A DNA stretch of 64,000 nucleotides from Calocera cornea HHB12733 (lineage: Eukaryota; Basidiomycota; Dacrymycetes; Dacrymycetales; Dacrymycetaceae). Both the position numbers and the translations under genes were made by a program. The stretch lies in NCBI GenBank assembly GCA_001632435.1, contig KV423939.1:130223-194222 (forward strand), given 5' to 3'. Positions 1 through 10,675 of this stretch are shown here, in pieces. The notes beneath the pieces were generated by a model that had not been told where the DNA came from, did not search any database, and saw nothing but the letters and a program-made list of their open reading frames with translations. Each line of letters begins with the position of its first letter. The first letter of the stretch is position 1.

Positions 1-724
1 AGCCAGGAAAGGCTTGCGGTAGTACTCCGGTGGGATGTAGATCAGGGGAAGCGAGATAACCGTGAAGATGATGAAGGCGACGAAATCATTCAGCTCCATG
101 TTTGCGCTTGCGGGTAGGGTATTGGGCAGAGTGTAGAAGGATGGCCAGATGGAGCCGATCACAACCTTGACGGACTGGCCACCGAACCAGAGCTGGCACG
201 CATACCATACGAAGGAAAGCATGATGCGCATGAGCAGAGGAAGGATAGAGCCAAAGATGCCCCAGACGAAGCGATTGTAGACTGGGAAAGGAATGTGGTA
301 CATAGCACTGCAAAGGAGATCTCATTGTCAGCTATTGAACACTTTAGTAGAGGTGAAGGCACCAACCCGACAAAGCCGTTACCAACCACGCAGGCTGCGA
401 CGAGGAGTTCACCGATAATGACAACAAGCATGGCTTGCCAAACATTCAGGCCCAGGGCGAGCAGAGAAGAAGCCGATGTCCAGCCAGAGATGTTGACGGC
501 TGTCAACATCCACAGGCCGACAAATGACCACGGGCCCCATGTGCGACGTGCAGGGGGCAGAGGGATAATGTCACGATTGAGCAACCAGTGGTTGGTGCCA
601 TCGGGATTGACCTCATCACCATGCGTAGGCACCTCGAGTTTCTTGAGAAGGCTGTGATAAGAATGCGGGGTAAGATGCTGTCTGAAGAAGGTAGCAGTGA
701 CGCTCACCTGGTCACAGCCGACAT
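1..724 (-). CDS. NCS1-family purine/uracil/allantoin/hydantoin-type permease, partial
   Basis: The gene runs off the left edge, so only the N-terminal 203 residues are present. Exons on the minus strand are 724-708, 651-367 and 307-1, with introns of 56 and 59 nt. The start ATG at 724 gives MSAVTSLLKKLEVP, then the NCS1 signature block NRDIIPLPPARRTWGPWSF followed by membrane segments containing NISGW, LLALGLNVWQAM and GAMYHIPFPVYNR. This family carries nucleobases, allantoin and, in bacteria (Mhp1), hydantoins through 12 membrane helices with Na+ or H+. The substrate cannot be read from the fragment. It is divergently placed 1.2 kb from three hydantoinase-type genes, which suggests uptake of a related ring compound (inference). 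The family call is firm; the start rests on a 17-nt first exon and is less certain. Confidence 0.88.
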
Positions 725-1924
725 GGTGGTTACTCGTTTGGTGAAAGGGAAAGCTGTGTGTCCTAGTGAGGGGTGACTTCACCGGATTGAGGCACGCGGG
801 TGACGGTGCTTCTTCTCAAGAAGGGGGAAGTCGAGTTTGTCTGATCTGACGGGTATTTAGAGACTTCAGACCAACCTTCGGACGTTCCGGGATGAGACAG
901 CCTGCTATCTCTGTCATGCTCTTCGGTGGATGGTGAATAGATATCGGCTATCCGTATCCCGAAGGCTACGACGGCCCAATTCATACTGATAAGTTAGGTG
1001 CCCCCAAGAAGCACCGACGGGAGAGAGAAGCGTCGCGTTGAATAACGGAACCAGGTTGGGGCGATCGCCTAATCCCTTGGCCGGTGATTGGCCAGCTGTC
1101 GGCCACGAGTTGACCAGCCAGACAAGATACGGAGCTCCGATGAAGTCGCAAGGCTGTTCCCGCAGTCCAGTCGTGTGCCTGGTGGAGCCTATGCAACCGA
1201 CGCTCGGCCTCCGGAGTTGTTGACGCTATCCGCTGGACGTCAGACAGGGTGAGAGCAAGGCATGACAACCTGAGCAGGTTTCACCTACACGCCCAAGCTT
1301 CGGGCGCTTGATTTGACACAGAGAAGCTGTCGCGGATCATGGCCGACCCCAATCATTTTCACAAGCGGTCTGTTTGGAAAGAGGTGATATGGATTCCAGG
1401 CATGCTATAGGCCCATCGCAAGGTGCAAGAAACCGCTGGTGATGGCAACAAATTAAAAGGGTGTTGTTTCACAGCCACTAACTTTGATCGGGATAAGGAA
1501 TCCGCCAAGCCCGGAAAGGAAACAACGTTCGCTCGTTATCGTCCTATTACTCAGCTATCAGCTTCCCCGCAACATAACCAAGTCAATGGGCGCCTACTCA
1601 GAGGCTTGGAAACCTTATCAAAAGATACATTGATGTCCAAAAATGTCTTGGCGGAATACGTGCGCCTATTCAGGGGGCTTGGCTTCCCTGCCGCATGGCC
1701 AGTCTCGGCCGGTCAGTATCCTTCCTCCATGCTGGCGACTTCGATTTTTTGATACCCACATGCAGCATTCGGACGAGCTACGGGCCGACCCTGGGAAGCG
1801 TCTGGAGTGAGAGTATTTCGATACTATAGTCCTCGATCCATCAAGTAACGTCAGTGCACGATCGCAGGAGTAACTTTCCTTCGACGGGCACGACTTTTAT
1901 CCCATCGATCACAGTTCTTCAATC
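725..1924. promoter_or_regulatory. Divergent intergenic region between permease and hydantoinase copy 1
   Basis: 1.2 kb between two divergent starts, so it must hold both promoters. Several TATC/GATA cores are visible (for example near 1538, 1555 and 1818), which could fit nitrogen-source GATA regulation, but such short cores are common by chance. The open frames here show no recognisable protein and no splice-supported extension. Confidence 0.5.
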
Positions 1925-4900
1925 ATGGCAAGCATGCTTCGCATTGGTGTTGATGTTGGTGGTATGTGGGCTAAGGCACGCGCGTCTGATGCAGTTGATG
2001 TTGACCGACGTTGCTCTCTACAGGCACGAACACGGACGGCGTCCTCATCGACGTCGCGCGCACAGCTGAGCCAGACCGCGGTATTCTCGCGTCTTTCAAG
2101 AGCCCAACGACTCCCAATGTCTCCGAAGGTATCGAGACGGCGGTACGAACTGTCATGGAGGAGGCTAAGGTCAACCCGAGCGAGATCACCTCCCTCACGA
2201 TTGGGACAACGCACTTCATCAATGCGGTGTTGGAGCAGGATGTGCGGAGGCTGAAGAAGGTCGCTGTCATTCGCATTTGCGGGCCATACACGCGTCGTAC
2301 GTGTTTATGTTCCGCAGAAAATCACACTTAACTTATTCTGCAACAGAATGCCCACCTTTCGTGGACTTTCCTCCCCAATTACGCGAGATCATGGAGGGTC
2401 ATGTCGGTTATGTCGATGGCGGCCTGCAGATCGACGGAAGCGAGATTCTTCCTCTGAACGAGGAGCAGGTCATCGCCGAGTGCAAGGCGATCAAGGCGAA
2501 GGGCATCAGCAATGTGGTTCTCGTCGGCGTCTTCAGCTCGCTTGATACCGAGGGGCGATACGAACAGAAGGCGCGCGACATCGCGCTTAAGGAGCTCGGC
2601 GAAGGCGTCAATGTTGTGTGCTCGTCGGAAGTCGGCCATCTAGGTCTGCTGGAGCGCGAGAATGCATCGAGTGAGCCTGCCGCTTGATACGTGCCGCTTC
2701 TTGTACTGACATTGCCCAGTCCTTAATGCTTCTATCTTGACCTTCGCTCAGCGCACTGTACGCGGCTTCAAGCGCGCGATGCATCGTCTCAACCTGTCTT
2801 GCCCCCTCTACCTCACCCAGAACGATGGCACTCTGACAACCGCTGCCAAGGCCGCTGCTCTTCCTATTCGCACATTCGCATCCGGTCAGACCAACTCGAT
2901 GCGCGGCGCCTCCTACCTGGCTGGCCTGGATCTGCGCAAGGAATCCGGCAAGTCCATCATCGTCTGTGATCTCGGCGGCACGACCTGCGACATCGGCGTC
3001 CTTCTGCCATCTGGTTTCCCTCGCCAGGCAGCTGCATATATTGAAGTTGGCGGTGTCAGGACCTCTTTCTCCATGCCCGACCTGCTTAGTATCGGCCTTG
3101 GTGGAGGATCTCGTGTCAGGCACGACGAAGCGACTGGAAAGACAACTGTGGGGCCGGACTCAGTTGGGCACTTCATCACCCGTGATGCCAAGGTGTTCGG
3201 TGGTGACGTCCTCACCTCGACCGATATCGCTGTCGCTCTCGGACGGGCCGATGTCGGTGATGTGTCCAAGATCGCCGATGTCACGCCCGACCTTGCTGCT
3301 GCTGCACAGGCCTCGATCAAGAAGCAGCTCGAAAACGTGATCGATCGCATGAAGACGACTCCTGAGGACGCCACGGTTCTCATGGTCGGTGGCGGCTCCA
3401 TCATCGCGCCTGACTCCCTCGAGGGTGTTGGTGAAATCCTCCGTCCGCCTTTCTTTGGTGTCGCGAACGCTGTCGGCGCTGCAATGGCGAAAGTTGCGGG
3501 CGAAGTCGACACGATCGAAATCCTCGAGGGAAAGTCATTATCCGAAGTCCTCGAAAAGATCAAGAAAGACGCCCTCGCACGTGCTATCGCTGCTGGCGGT
3601 GATCCTGGCAGGGTTTCTGTGGTTGAAGTGCAGAACCTCCCCGTGCAGTACGTTACCAACCAGGCGACTCGCATCATTGTCAAGGCCACGGGCGAGCTGG
3701 GCGTCGACGGCGCGTCTGGCATCAACCAGGAAGACATCAAGATGATTCCCGAGGAGGATGAGGAGATCGAGCCTCCGAAAGAGGTGCTGAAGAAAGCCAA
3801 CCAGATGGAGAGGTTCGACCCCCTGACCTACAAACCGCTCATCAACGAACACCGCGAGTGGATTCTCTCGGAGACCGATCTTGAGTGGATCGCAGAAGGC
3901 GCCTACGTTCTTGGCACCGGTGGGGGAGGGTCTCCCTACTCCCCGATGCTCATGTGCAAGGAGCTCATTCGGAAGGGCAGCGTGCTGAAGATTGTCGATC
4001 CTGAAGATGTGCCTGCCGACAAACTCTTCATGCGTACTTGCTTCATGGGATCACCCTCTGTCGGCATGGAGCGTATGCAAGGCGGTACTGAGATGCCGGC
4101 TGCGCTGGACGCGCTCATGACGCACATGGGCATCACTGAGATCGCGGGCACCATCTCTGATGAGATCGGTGGTGGCAACGGTATCGCCCCTATTGTTGTT
4201 TCCGGCAGCATTGGCGTCGCGACCTTGGACTGCGACCTCATGGGGCGGGCATACCCCAATATGGACCAAACCCTTCCCGCCGTGTTCGGAATCAAGAATG
4301 CATCCTACCCGTGTGCGCTGGCGGACGGTGTCGGCAACTCCTTGGTCATGCACACCGCTAAGGAAGCGAAGTCTGTCGAGACCATCCTGCGGAACGTCTG
4401 CACGACCATGGGCTCGTCTGCTGCGGTTGCCGTAGCCCCCCTCAGCCGTAAGCAGTGTCAAGACTACGGAGTGCCCTATACCGTCTCCCAGTCATGGCGG
4501 CTGGGTCGCGCTATAGCCGTCTGCCGCTCGAACAACGACATGAAGGCTGTGCCTTCTGCCATCTTCGAGGTACAGGGTGGGAAGTGCCTGTTCGTCGGCA
4601 AGATCGTCGATGTCAAGCGGGAGGTCCGCGCTGGCTGGACCTGGGGCGAGGTCACCATCGCTGCTCTCCAGGATGACGAGCAGGACGAAACTACGAAGGA
4701 CTCGGCAGTCCCGACCTATGGACCCAACGACATGCTGCGAATTCCTTTCCAGAACGAGAACATCGCGGCCTACTTGGACAAGTCTGACGGCACGCGTGAA
4801 ATCCTCACGTCCGTACCGGACCTGGTGTCTGTCCTCGACAGCCAGTCGGGATCGAATCTCGGCACTCCCGAATATCGTTACGGGCTGCGCGTCACGGTCA

Positions 4901-5049
4901 TCGCCCTGGCCGGCGACGAGAAGTGGACCAAAACGCCGGCCGGTCTTCTTTCGGGTGGCCCGACCAGATTCGGTTATGACATCCCCTTCGTCGCCGCTGG
5001 GAAGTACAGGACCCCCAGTAGTGTCATCAAGGAGTATGCCCCGAAATGA
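1925..5049 (+). CDS. Hydantoinase A/oxoprolinase-like protein fused to DUF917 domain, copy 1
   Basis: Exons 1925-1961, 2024-2296, 2347-2670 and 2720-5049 encode 987 residues. A second in-frame ATG at 1934 matches the start of copies 2 and 3. The N-terminus holds the Hydant_A_N nucleotide-binding loop GVDVGGTNTDG. A second acetate/sugar-kinase-like phosphate motif, CDLGGTTCDIG, lies near residue 295 in the Hydantoinase_A part, which ends about residue 560. From about residue 590 a DUF917 domain follows, with WIAEGAYVLGTGGGGSPY and DEIGGGNGIAP. HyuA/oxoprolinase proteins hydrolyse hydantoin or 5-oxoproline rings with ATP. DUF917 proteins have been renamed in Pfam (from memory) as S-methyl-thiohydantoin desulfurases. 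The natural substrate is unknown. This copy lacks one intron present in copies 2 and 3 (site between 2430 and 2431). No HyuB subunit is nearby. Confidence 0.93.
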
Positions 5050-5639
5050 GCATAGGCGGCTTTCAGTCAGTCGCCTCTCGTGTTTCCCTAGGGTTCTGGG
5101 ATTTCTCTATACAGGGATCGTAGATGATAGATTTGTTGCTCTTTTCGCTGAGCTAAAGAGCCTATTGTTGTTCGAATTACAAATATCAAATAAACAGATG
5201 TTAGACTGCGCTCCGATTGGGATCCCCCTTCAAACTTGCGTCGGATGCTATAGTACAATGGAACAGCCGTTCTCAGTCTCACCTTCTTGCACAACCGGTC
5301 TTGGCCAGCTCAGAGCTCCCTTCTCTCCCGTTTCGCGACATTGGCATCGATGTGAAACCAAAACGTCAGGGACATGGATTGATGATTAATGCATTGTCCA
5401 TGTCCAATCGGCCTAGATCCGTGCCTTGCTTCATTAACGTAGCTGTCTCGAACAGGGGCTCGTTTAGGTCTCCGCGGGATGATAGTCAAACTCTAAGTTC
5501 CTTATCTCACGGGCGCCGTGGGGCAGTTGGACATTCCAGGCTATCAAGAACATGACGACCAGGGCCCGCCGGCAAACAATATCCCAAACAATACTAAGGG
5601 TCGTACAGCCACTAGGTGGTTCTCCGCACACTCTACATA
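5050..5639. repeat. 3' flank of copy 1, homologous to 3' flank of copy 2
   Basis: The stretch about 5345-5629 matches about 11036-11305 downstream of copy 2 in patches. Shared words include CCAATCGGCCTAG (5405 and 11095), CCGCGGGA followed by GATAG, and TTCCTTATCTCA/CTCCTTATCTCA, then GGGTCGTACAGCC against GGGACGCACAGCC. So the duplicated unit included spacer DNA as well as the gene. No coding sequence was recognised. Confidence 0.6.
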
Positions 5640-7200
5640 TCTCGACCAGATGCCATCACTAAAAAGAGGCCGCACAGACAAGGCCTGATAAGGGCTGACC
5701 AGGTGCGAAATGGCTGAAATGTCCGCAACCCTTGCGGACCTTGCCACAAGCCCTTATAAGGCCAGGCACCGGGCTGCTGGTTGCAGACAAACCCAACAAC
5801 CATTATTGTTTTGATAACAATTGCAATAATCAGAATTCTTTCATGCATATAGTATGCCCTCATAAGGACAGTGTGCCCTTTTGCACTTTCAACAGTGTTA
5901 TTGTACCGGATATACACCTTACCTGAACCTCTTATCTGAGGAATCCTTTCATTCACGCTAAAGGATTGTGTGCGCTCCGGCACTGTTTGTGTAGATGTAT
6001 CCGGTATAACCATTCAATTGTTATCTAACTAAACCTACAAGCATATCCGGCTCATTCCTAACACTTTTAGTACAATGGTCTCGATGAATGCACAGCTGTG
6101 TGGGTCGACGCTGTGTCACCAAAATACGGTACCTGCATGTATGAGGTTCAGGTAAGCGAGGTTCAGGTAAGCGAGGTTCAGGTAAAGCAAAGACGGGCAT
6201 ACCTCTCATAATATTACCAAGGAAAGACGCATCTACATATGCAAGGTTCAGGTAAGCAAGGTTCAGGTAAGGGAGAACCGGCTTACTTTATGTACCATTA
6301 TCGGACTCTTAGAGTAAATGCTACCTGAACTCCATACATCCCATAGATTAGCGCAATACTGCGGATGGAGGTTCAGGTGTTGCTTACATGTAATAGGCCA
6401 TAAGCTGGGACACGGACTTGCAATGGAAGAACAGTGACTATTAGCGGAGGAAGGGATTGTGCAGAGTGGGGGCCAGGTTTATCGCGAGGGTGTGTGTGGG
6501 AGGTCGGTCTCAGCCTGGGGGTCATATACTGACAAGTCGCTCTGATTTACATGCTTGATTGCACAAGCGTGACCAGACCCTATCAATAAACAAGCCAAAC
6601 ACGTGCTTGCAGCTTGCGCTAAGCATGCCTGGTTTCATATTGACTCCGGCCCTGAGAATTCTGTGGAACACTGGGTTATGACCGGAATTGAAATTGTGCC
6701 TGCCAGTGCGAGTCGACAAACCCTAGCTTCCACCATTGTGCGAGGTGCAAAACTATGGGCAGATTGGTATGCAAGATTCAAAGAGCACAGTATTACTTGG
6801 AGAATAGAGGCAACAGAGTGTGAAGACCGCGAACAAAATAGAGAGGTTGTTAGGTTCAGGTAAGAGGTTCAGGTATACCATAGACAGCATGTTAGGGTAG
6901 GAGCGGGCACAGAAATCTCATATCATACTTGTATCTTGGCCTACTCACAATATTATACTACTGTTACAATAGAATCACATGGCATTGTAACGTTGCCTCT
7001 GACTTCCCTATACCTGAACCTCAGATGAGGCACCGATATGGCCTGATGAGGGTCCATAAGCCCTCCAGGGACCGGCAACGTGCCAAAAGTGCCACAACAA
7101 TGGTAGACCCAACCCCAAGGGTCTGAAAAGGGGTCCCAAGCTTCGCCCGCTTTTTGTGATGGCGTCGGCCCGATCCTGGCCCCGGCTTCGTTCCCAAGGA
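5640..7200. mobile_element. AT-rich inserted segment with GGTTCAGGTA repeats (unclassified)
   Basis: The spacer between copies 1 and 2 is 2465 bp and that between copies 2 and 3 is 1039 bp. Both share their outer parts, so roughly 1.4-1.5 kb looks inserted here. It is AT-richer than its surroundings and carries scattered GGTTCAGGTA words in both orientations. Forward copies lie at 6143, 6158 and 6173 with a 15-bp period, 6243 and 6258, near 6368, and near 6853 and 6865. Inverted copies lie near 5921 and 7011. No transposase-like frame is present, so it may be a non-autonomous element or debris of one. Exact ends and target duplication could not be fixed. Confidence 0.45.
5682..5763. repeat. 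Nested inverted repeat (potential hairpin)
   Basis: GGCCTGATAAGGGCT (5682-5696) is matched, with one mismatch, by the inverted word AGCCCTTATAAGGCC (5749-5763). Inside lies a perfect 8-bp palindrome, GTCCGCAA / TTGCGGAC (5721-5728 and 5732-5739), with a 3-nt loop. It sits near the left edge of the inserted segment and may mark an element terminus. Function is unknown. Confidence 0.6.
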
Positions 7201-7514
7201 TCCGGCCTTCCGTATCAGCTTATCCAACAGTCATATCAATATAGTCAGCCCGGATCAGCACAGGAAAGACATGCTGGGCGTCTCAACGTCCGCAAATGGT
7301 CCGTCTGGGGTATGGCCGATAGGCGGTGTCCCGACCTTGGCGAAGACCCGCTGTCTCGTACTGAGGATAGCTGACGGCGCCCACGAGGCTTTTCTCCAAA
7401 CCGCCTTCGAAGGACGCGTGCTTTCATTAACCACTGCCCGTGCCACAACTCGGTAGCCTGTTAGATTCAAGCCCGACGAGCGAGCCCGCATTGCAACTCG
7501 ATCAGACTGTAAAC
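7201..7514 (+). promoter_or_regulatory. Promoter region of hydantoinase copy 2 with element shared with copy 3
   Basis: Positions 7291-7322 (CGCAAATGGTCCGTC, then GGGGTATGGCCG) recur almost unchanged at 11497-11528. The two lie 224 and 218 bp upstream of the respective start codons. Further upstream, CAGCTTATCCAACAGTCA (from about 7217) matches TCCTTATCGAAACAGTCA (from about 11419). Conserved sequence and spacing suggest a retained regulatory site, though recent duplication alone could explain it. Confidence 0.5.
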
Positions 7515-10500
7515 ATGCTTCGTATTGGTGTTGACGTCGGTGGTGCGTTTTCCAGAACTCAAGAGCGGCGAACGCTTGCTGATATACTACGCGTCCAGGC
7601 ACAAACACTGATGGTGTTCTCATTGATGTGAGGCGCACAGCTGAGGCGGACCGCGGCATCCTCGCGTCCTTCAAGAGTCCAACAACGCCCAATGTCTCCG
7701 AGGGCATCGAGGCGGCGGTACGGACCGTCATGGAAGAAGCGAAAGTCAGCCCAAGCCAGATCACGTCGCTGACGATTGGGACGACGCATTTCATCAACGC
7801 AGTCCTTGAGCAGGATGCGCGAAGGCTGAAGAAGGTCGCGGTCATCCGCATCTGCGGGCCATACACTCAGCGTGAGCAGTATTCTGCATATTGGTAGCAT
7901 TGACTGAACCTGGGCAGAATGCCCACCATTTGTCGACTTCCCCCCGGAATTGCGAGGCATCATGGAGGGGCACGTCGGATACGTTGATGGCGGTTTGCAG
8001 AGTATGTTATCACATCAACTGGTTTGGGGTCACTTCTAACCCGCTCGAAAGTCGACGGAAGCGTGATCCTTCCTCTAGGCGAGGAACAAGTCGTTGCTCA
8101 GTGCAAAGAGATCAAGGCAAAGGGGATCAACAACGTGGTCCTCGTCGGGGTGTTCAGCAACCTCGATACGGAAGGACGGTATGAGCAACGCGCGAGGGAC
8201 ATTGTGCTCAAAGAAATGGGCGAGGGGACCAACGTCGTGTGTTCTTCCGATGTCGGACAAATCGGCTTGTTGGAGAGGGAGAACGCCTCTAGTGAGTGGA
8301 GATCTTGGCGGCTACCAAATAACCGGTACTCATGTCAATGTACAGTCCTCAATGCTTCCATCCTCACGTTTGCTCAACGCACCATGCGAGGATTCAAGCG
8401 CGCGATGCATCGGCTCAATCTCTCCTGCCCACTCTACCTCACTCAGAACGATGGTACCTTGACCACTGCAGCGAAAGCAGCTGCTCTACCTATTCGCACC
8501 TTTGCATCCGGTCAGACCAATTCCATGCGTGGAGCATCCTACCTTGCTGGTCTGGACTTGCGCAAGGACTCCAACAAGTCAATTATCGTGTGCGATCTCG
8601 GCGGCACGACTTGCGATATTGGAGTGCTTCTACCCTCCGGCTTCCCTCGTCAAGCGGCTGCATACATCGAGGTCGGCGGTGTCAGGACGTCATTCTCGAT
8701 GCCTGATCTGCTCAGCATCGGCCTGGGTGGAGGGTCCCGCGTGAGGCACGACGCTGCAACGGGAAAGACGACTGTTGGCCCCGATTCCGTCGGCCATTTC
8801 ATCACACGTGATGCTAAGGTGTTCGGTGGTGACGTTCTCACCGCCACCGACATTGCTGTTGCTCTTGGACGAGCGGACGTAGGCGACGCGCTGAAGATCT
8901 CCGACGTTACGCCCGAGCTGGCTGCTGCCGCCCAGTCATCCATCAAGAAGCAACTCGAGACCGTGATCGACCGCATGAAGACGACTCCCGAGGACGCGAC
9001 CGTTCTCATGGTCGGGGGTGGCTCCATCATCGCTCCCGATTCCCTTGAGGGCGTTGGCGAGATCCTCCGTCCGCCGTTCTTCGGCGTCGCAAATGCTGTC
9101 GGCGCCGCCATGGCAAAAGTCGCGGGCGAAGTTGACACCATCGAGATTCTGGAAGGCAGGCAGCTCGATGAAGTCGTGGAAACGATCAAGAAGAGCGCTA
9201 TTGCCCGTGCTATCGCTGCAGGAGCGGATGCCAGCAAGGTTTCAGTCGTCGACGTTCAGAATTTGCCCGTGACGTATATTCAGTTCCAAGCAACCCGCCT
9301 GATCGTCAAGGCCACCGGCGAGCTCAGCATGGAGGGCGCGTCCGGCATCGGCCAGGATGATATCAAGATGATACCGGAAGAGGACGAGGAACTCGAGCCG
9401 CCGAAAGAGGTGCTGAAGAAAGCGAATCAAATGGAGAAGTTTGATCCCTTATCCTATAAGCCGTTCGTCAATGAGCACCGAGAATGGCTTCTATCGGAGA
9501 CCGATCTCGAGTGGATCGCAGACGGCTCCTACGTTCTCGGCACTGGGGGAGGAGGATCGCCCTATTCGCCGATGCTTATGTGCAAGGAGCTCCTCAGAAA
9601 GGGCAAGGCGCTCAAGATCGTCGATCCCGTAGATGTGCCTGCCGACATGCTTTTCATGCGCACTTGCTTCATGGGATCGCCATCCGTCAGCATGGAGCGC
9701 ATGCCTGGAGGCAACGAGATGCCGGCCGCCATGGAGGCGCTCAAGACGCATATGGGCATCACCGAAGTCGCGGGGACTATAACTGATGAGATCGGCGGCG
9801 GCAATGGCATCGCTCCGATTCTCGTCTCTGGCAACCTTGGCATTGTAACATTGGATTGCGATCTTCTGGGTCGCGCGTTTCCGAACTTGGATCAAAGCCT
9901 TCCTGCCGTGTTCGGCATCGAGAATGCGGTCACTCCGTGTGCGATGGCCGATGGCGTGGGTAACTCCCTGGTAATGCACACCGCCAAGGAGCCGAAGTCC
10001 GTGGAGACCGTCCTCCGCAATGTCTGCACAACCATGGGCTCTATGGCTGCCGTTGCCGTGTCGCCCCTCACCCGCAAGCAAATCCAGGACTATGGTGTGA
10101 CGTACTCCGTCTCTCAGTCCTGGCGCATTGGCCGGGCTATCGCTGTCTGCCGCTCGAACAACGACATGAAGGCAGTTCCTTCAGCCATCTTCAAGGAGCA
10201 GGGTGGGAAGTGCCTGTTCATCGGCAAGATTGTCGATGTCAAGCGTGAGGTCCGCGCAGGTTGGACTTGGGGAGAGGTCACCATTGCTGCTCTGCAGGAC
10301 GACGAGCAAGATGAGACCACGAAGGACTCTGCGATTCCAATTTACGGACCGAACGACATCTTGCGCATTCCTTTCCAGAACGAGAACATCGCAGCCTATT
10401 TGGACAAGGCTGACGGTACGCGCGAAATTCTCACATCTGTTCCGGATCTGGTGTCTGTCCTTGATAGCCAGTCTGGCTCTAACCTCGGGACGCCCGAGTA

Positions 10501-10675
10501 TCGCTACGGCCTCCGCGTCACGGTCATCGCCCTAGCCGCTGACGAGAAGTGGACCAAGACGCCGCAGGGTCTTCTTAATGGTGGCCCAACGAGATTCGGT
10601 TATGACATTCCCTTCGTCACTGCTGGGAAACATCGGATGCCTGTCAGTGTCATCAAGGAGTACGGTCCCAACTGA
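7515..10675 (+). CDS. Hydantoinase A/oxoprolinase-like protein fused to DUF917 domain, copy 2
   Basis: Exons 7515-7542, 7599-7871, 7918-8001, 8052-8291 and 8346-10675 encode 984 residues beginning MLRIGVDVGG and continuing into GTNTDG after the first intron. Coding lengths per segment equal those of the other copies (273, 84+240 and 2330 nt), which confirms the model. Domain order is as in copy 1: a Hydant_A_N/Hydantoinase_A part, then DUF917 from about residue 587, with the GTGGGGSPY and DEIGGGNG motifs intact. The intron at 8002-8051, absent from copy 1, ends in AAG. The last intron (8292-8345) is 54 nt and has no in-frame stop, so its retention would add 18 residues without breaking the frame. 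The gene looks functional. The substrate is unknown, as for copy 1. Confidence 0.93.

Noticed and set aside
1423..1752. 109-codon plus-strand frame in the divergent promoter
   Set aside because: No domain, no homologous frame upstream of copies 2 or 3, and composition like the surrounding spacer.
2913..3800. Long antisense frames opposite the hydantoinase genes (also 8650-9237 and others)
   Set aside because: They mirror the codon bias of the real genes, have no domain features and are conserved only because the sense strand is.
6143..6268. CRISPR-like array from the 15-bp repeats
   Set aside because: Units are contiguous or irregular with no unique spacers of constant length, and the genome is eukaryotic.
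8024..10675. Single 883-codon open frame as the complete copy 2 gene
   Set aside because: It reads through the stop-free intron 8292-8345 and starts inside intron 8002-8051. Comparison with copies 1 and 3 shows five exons from 7515.
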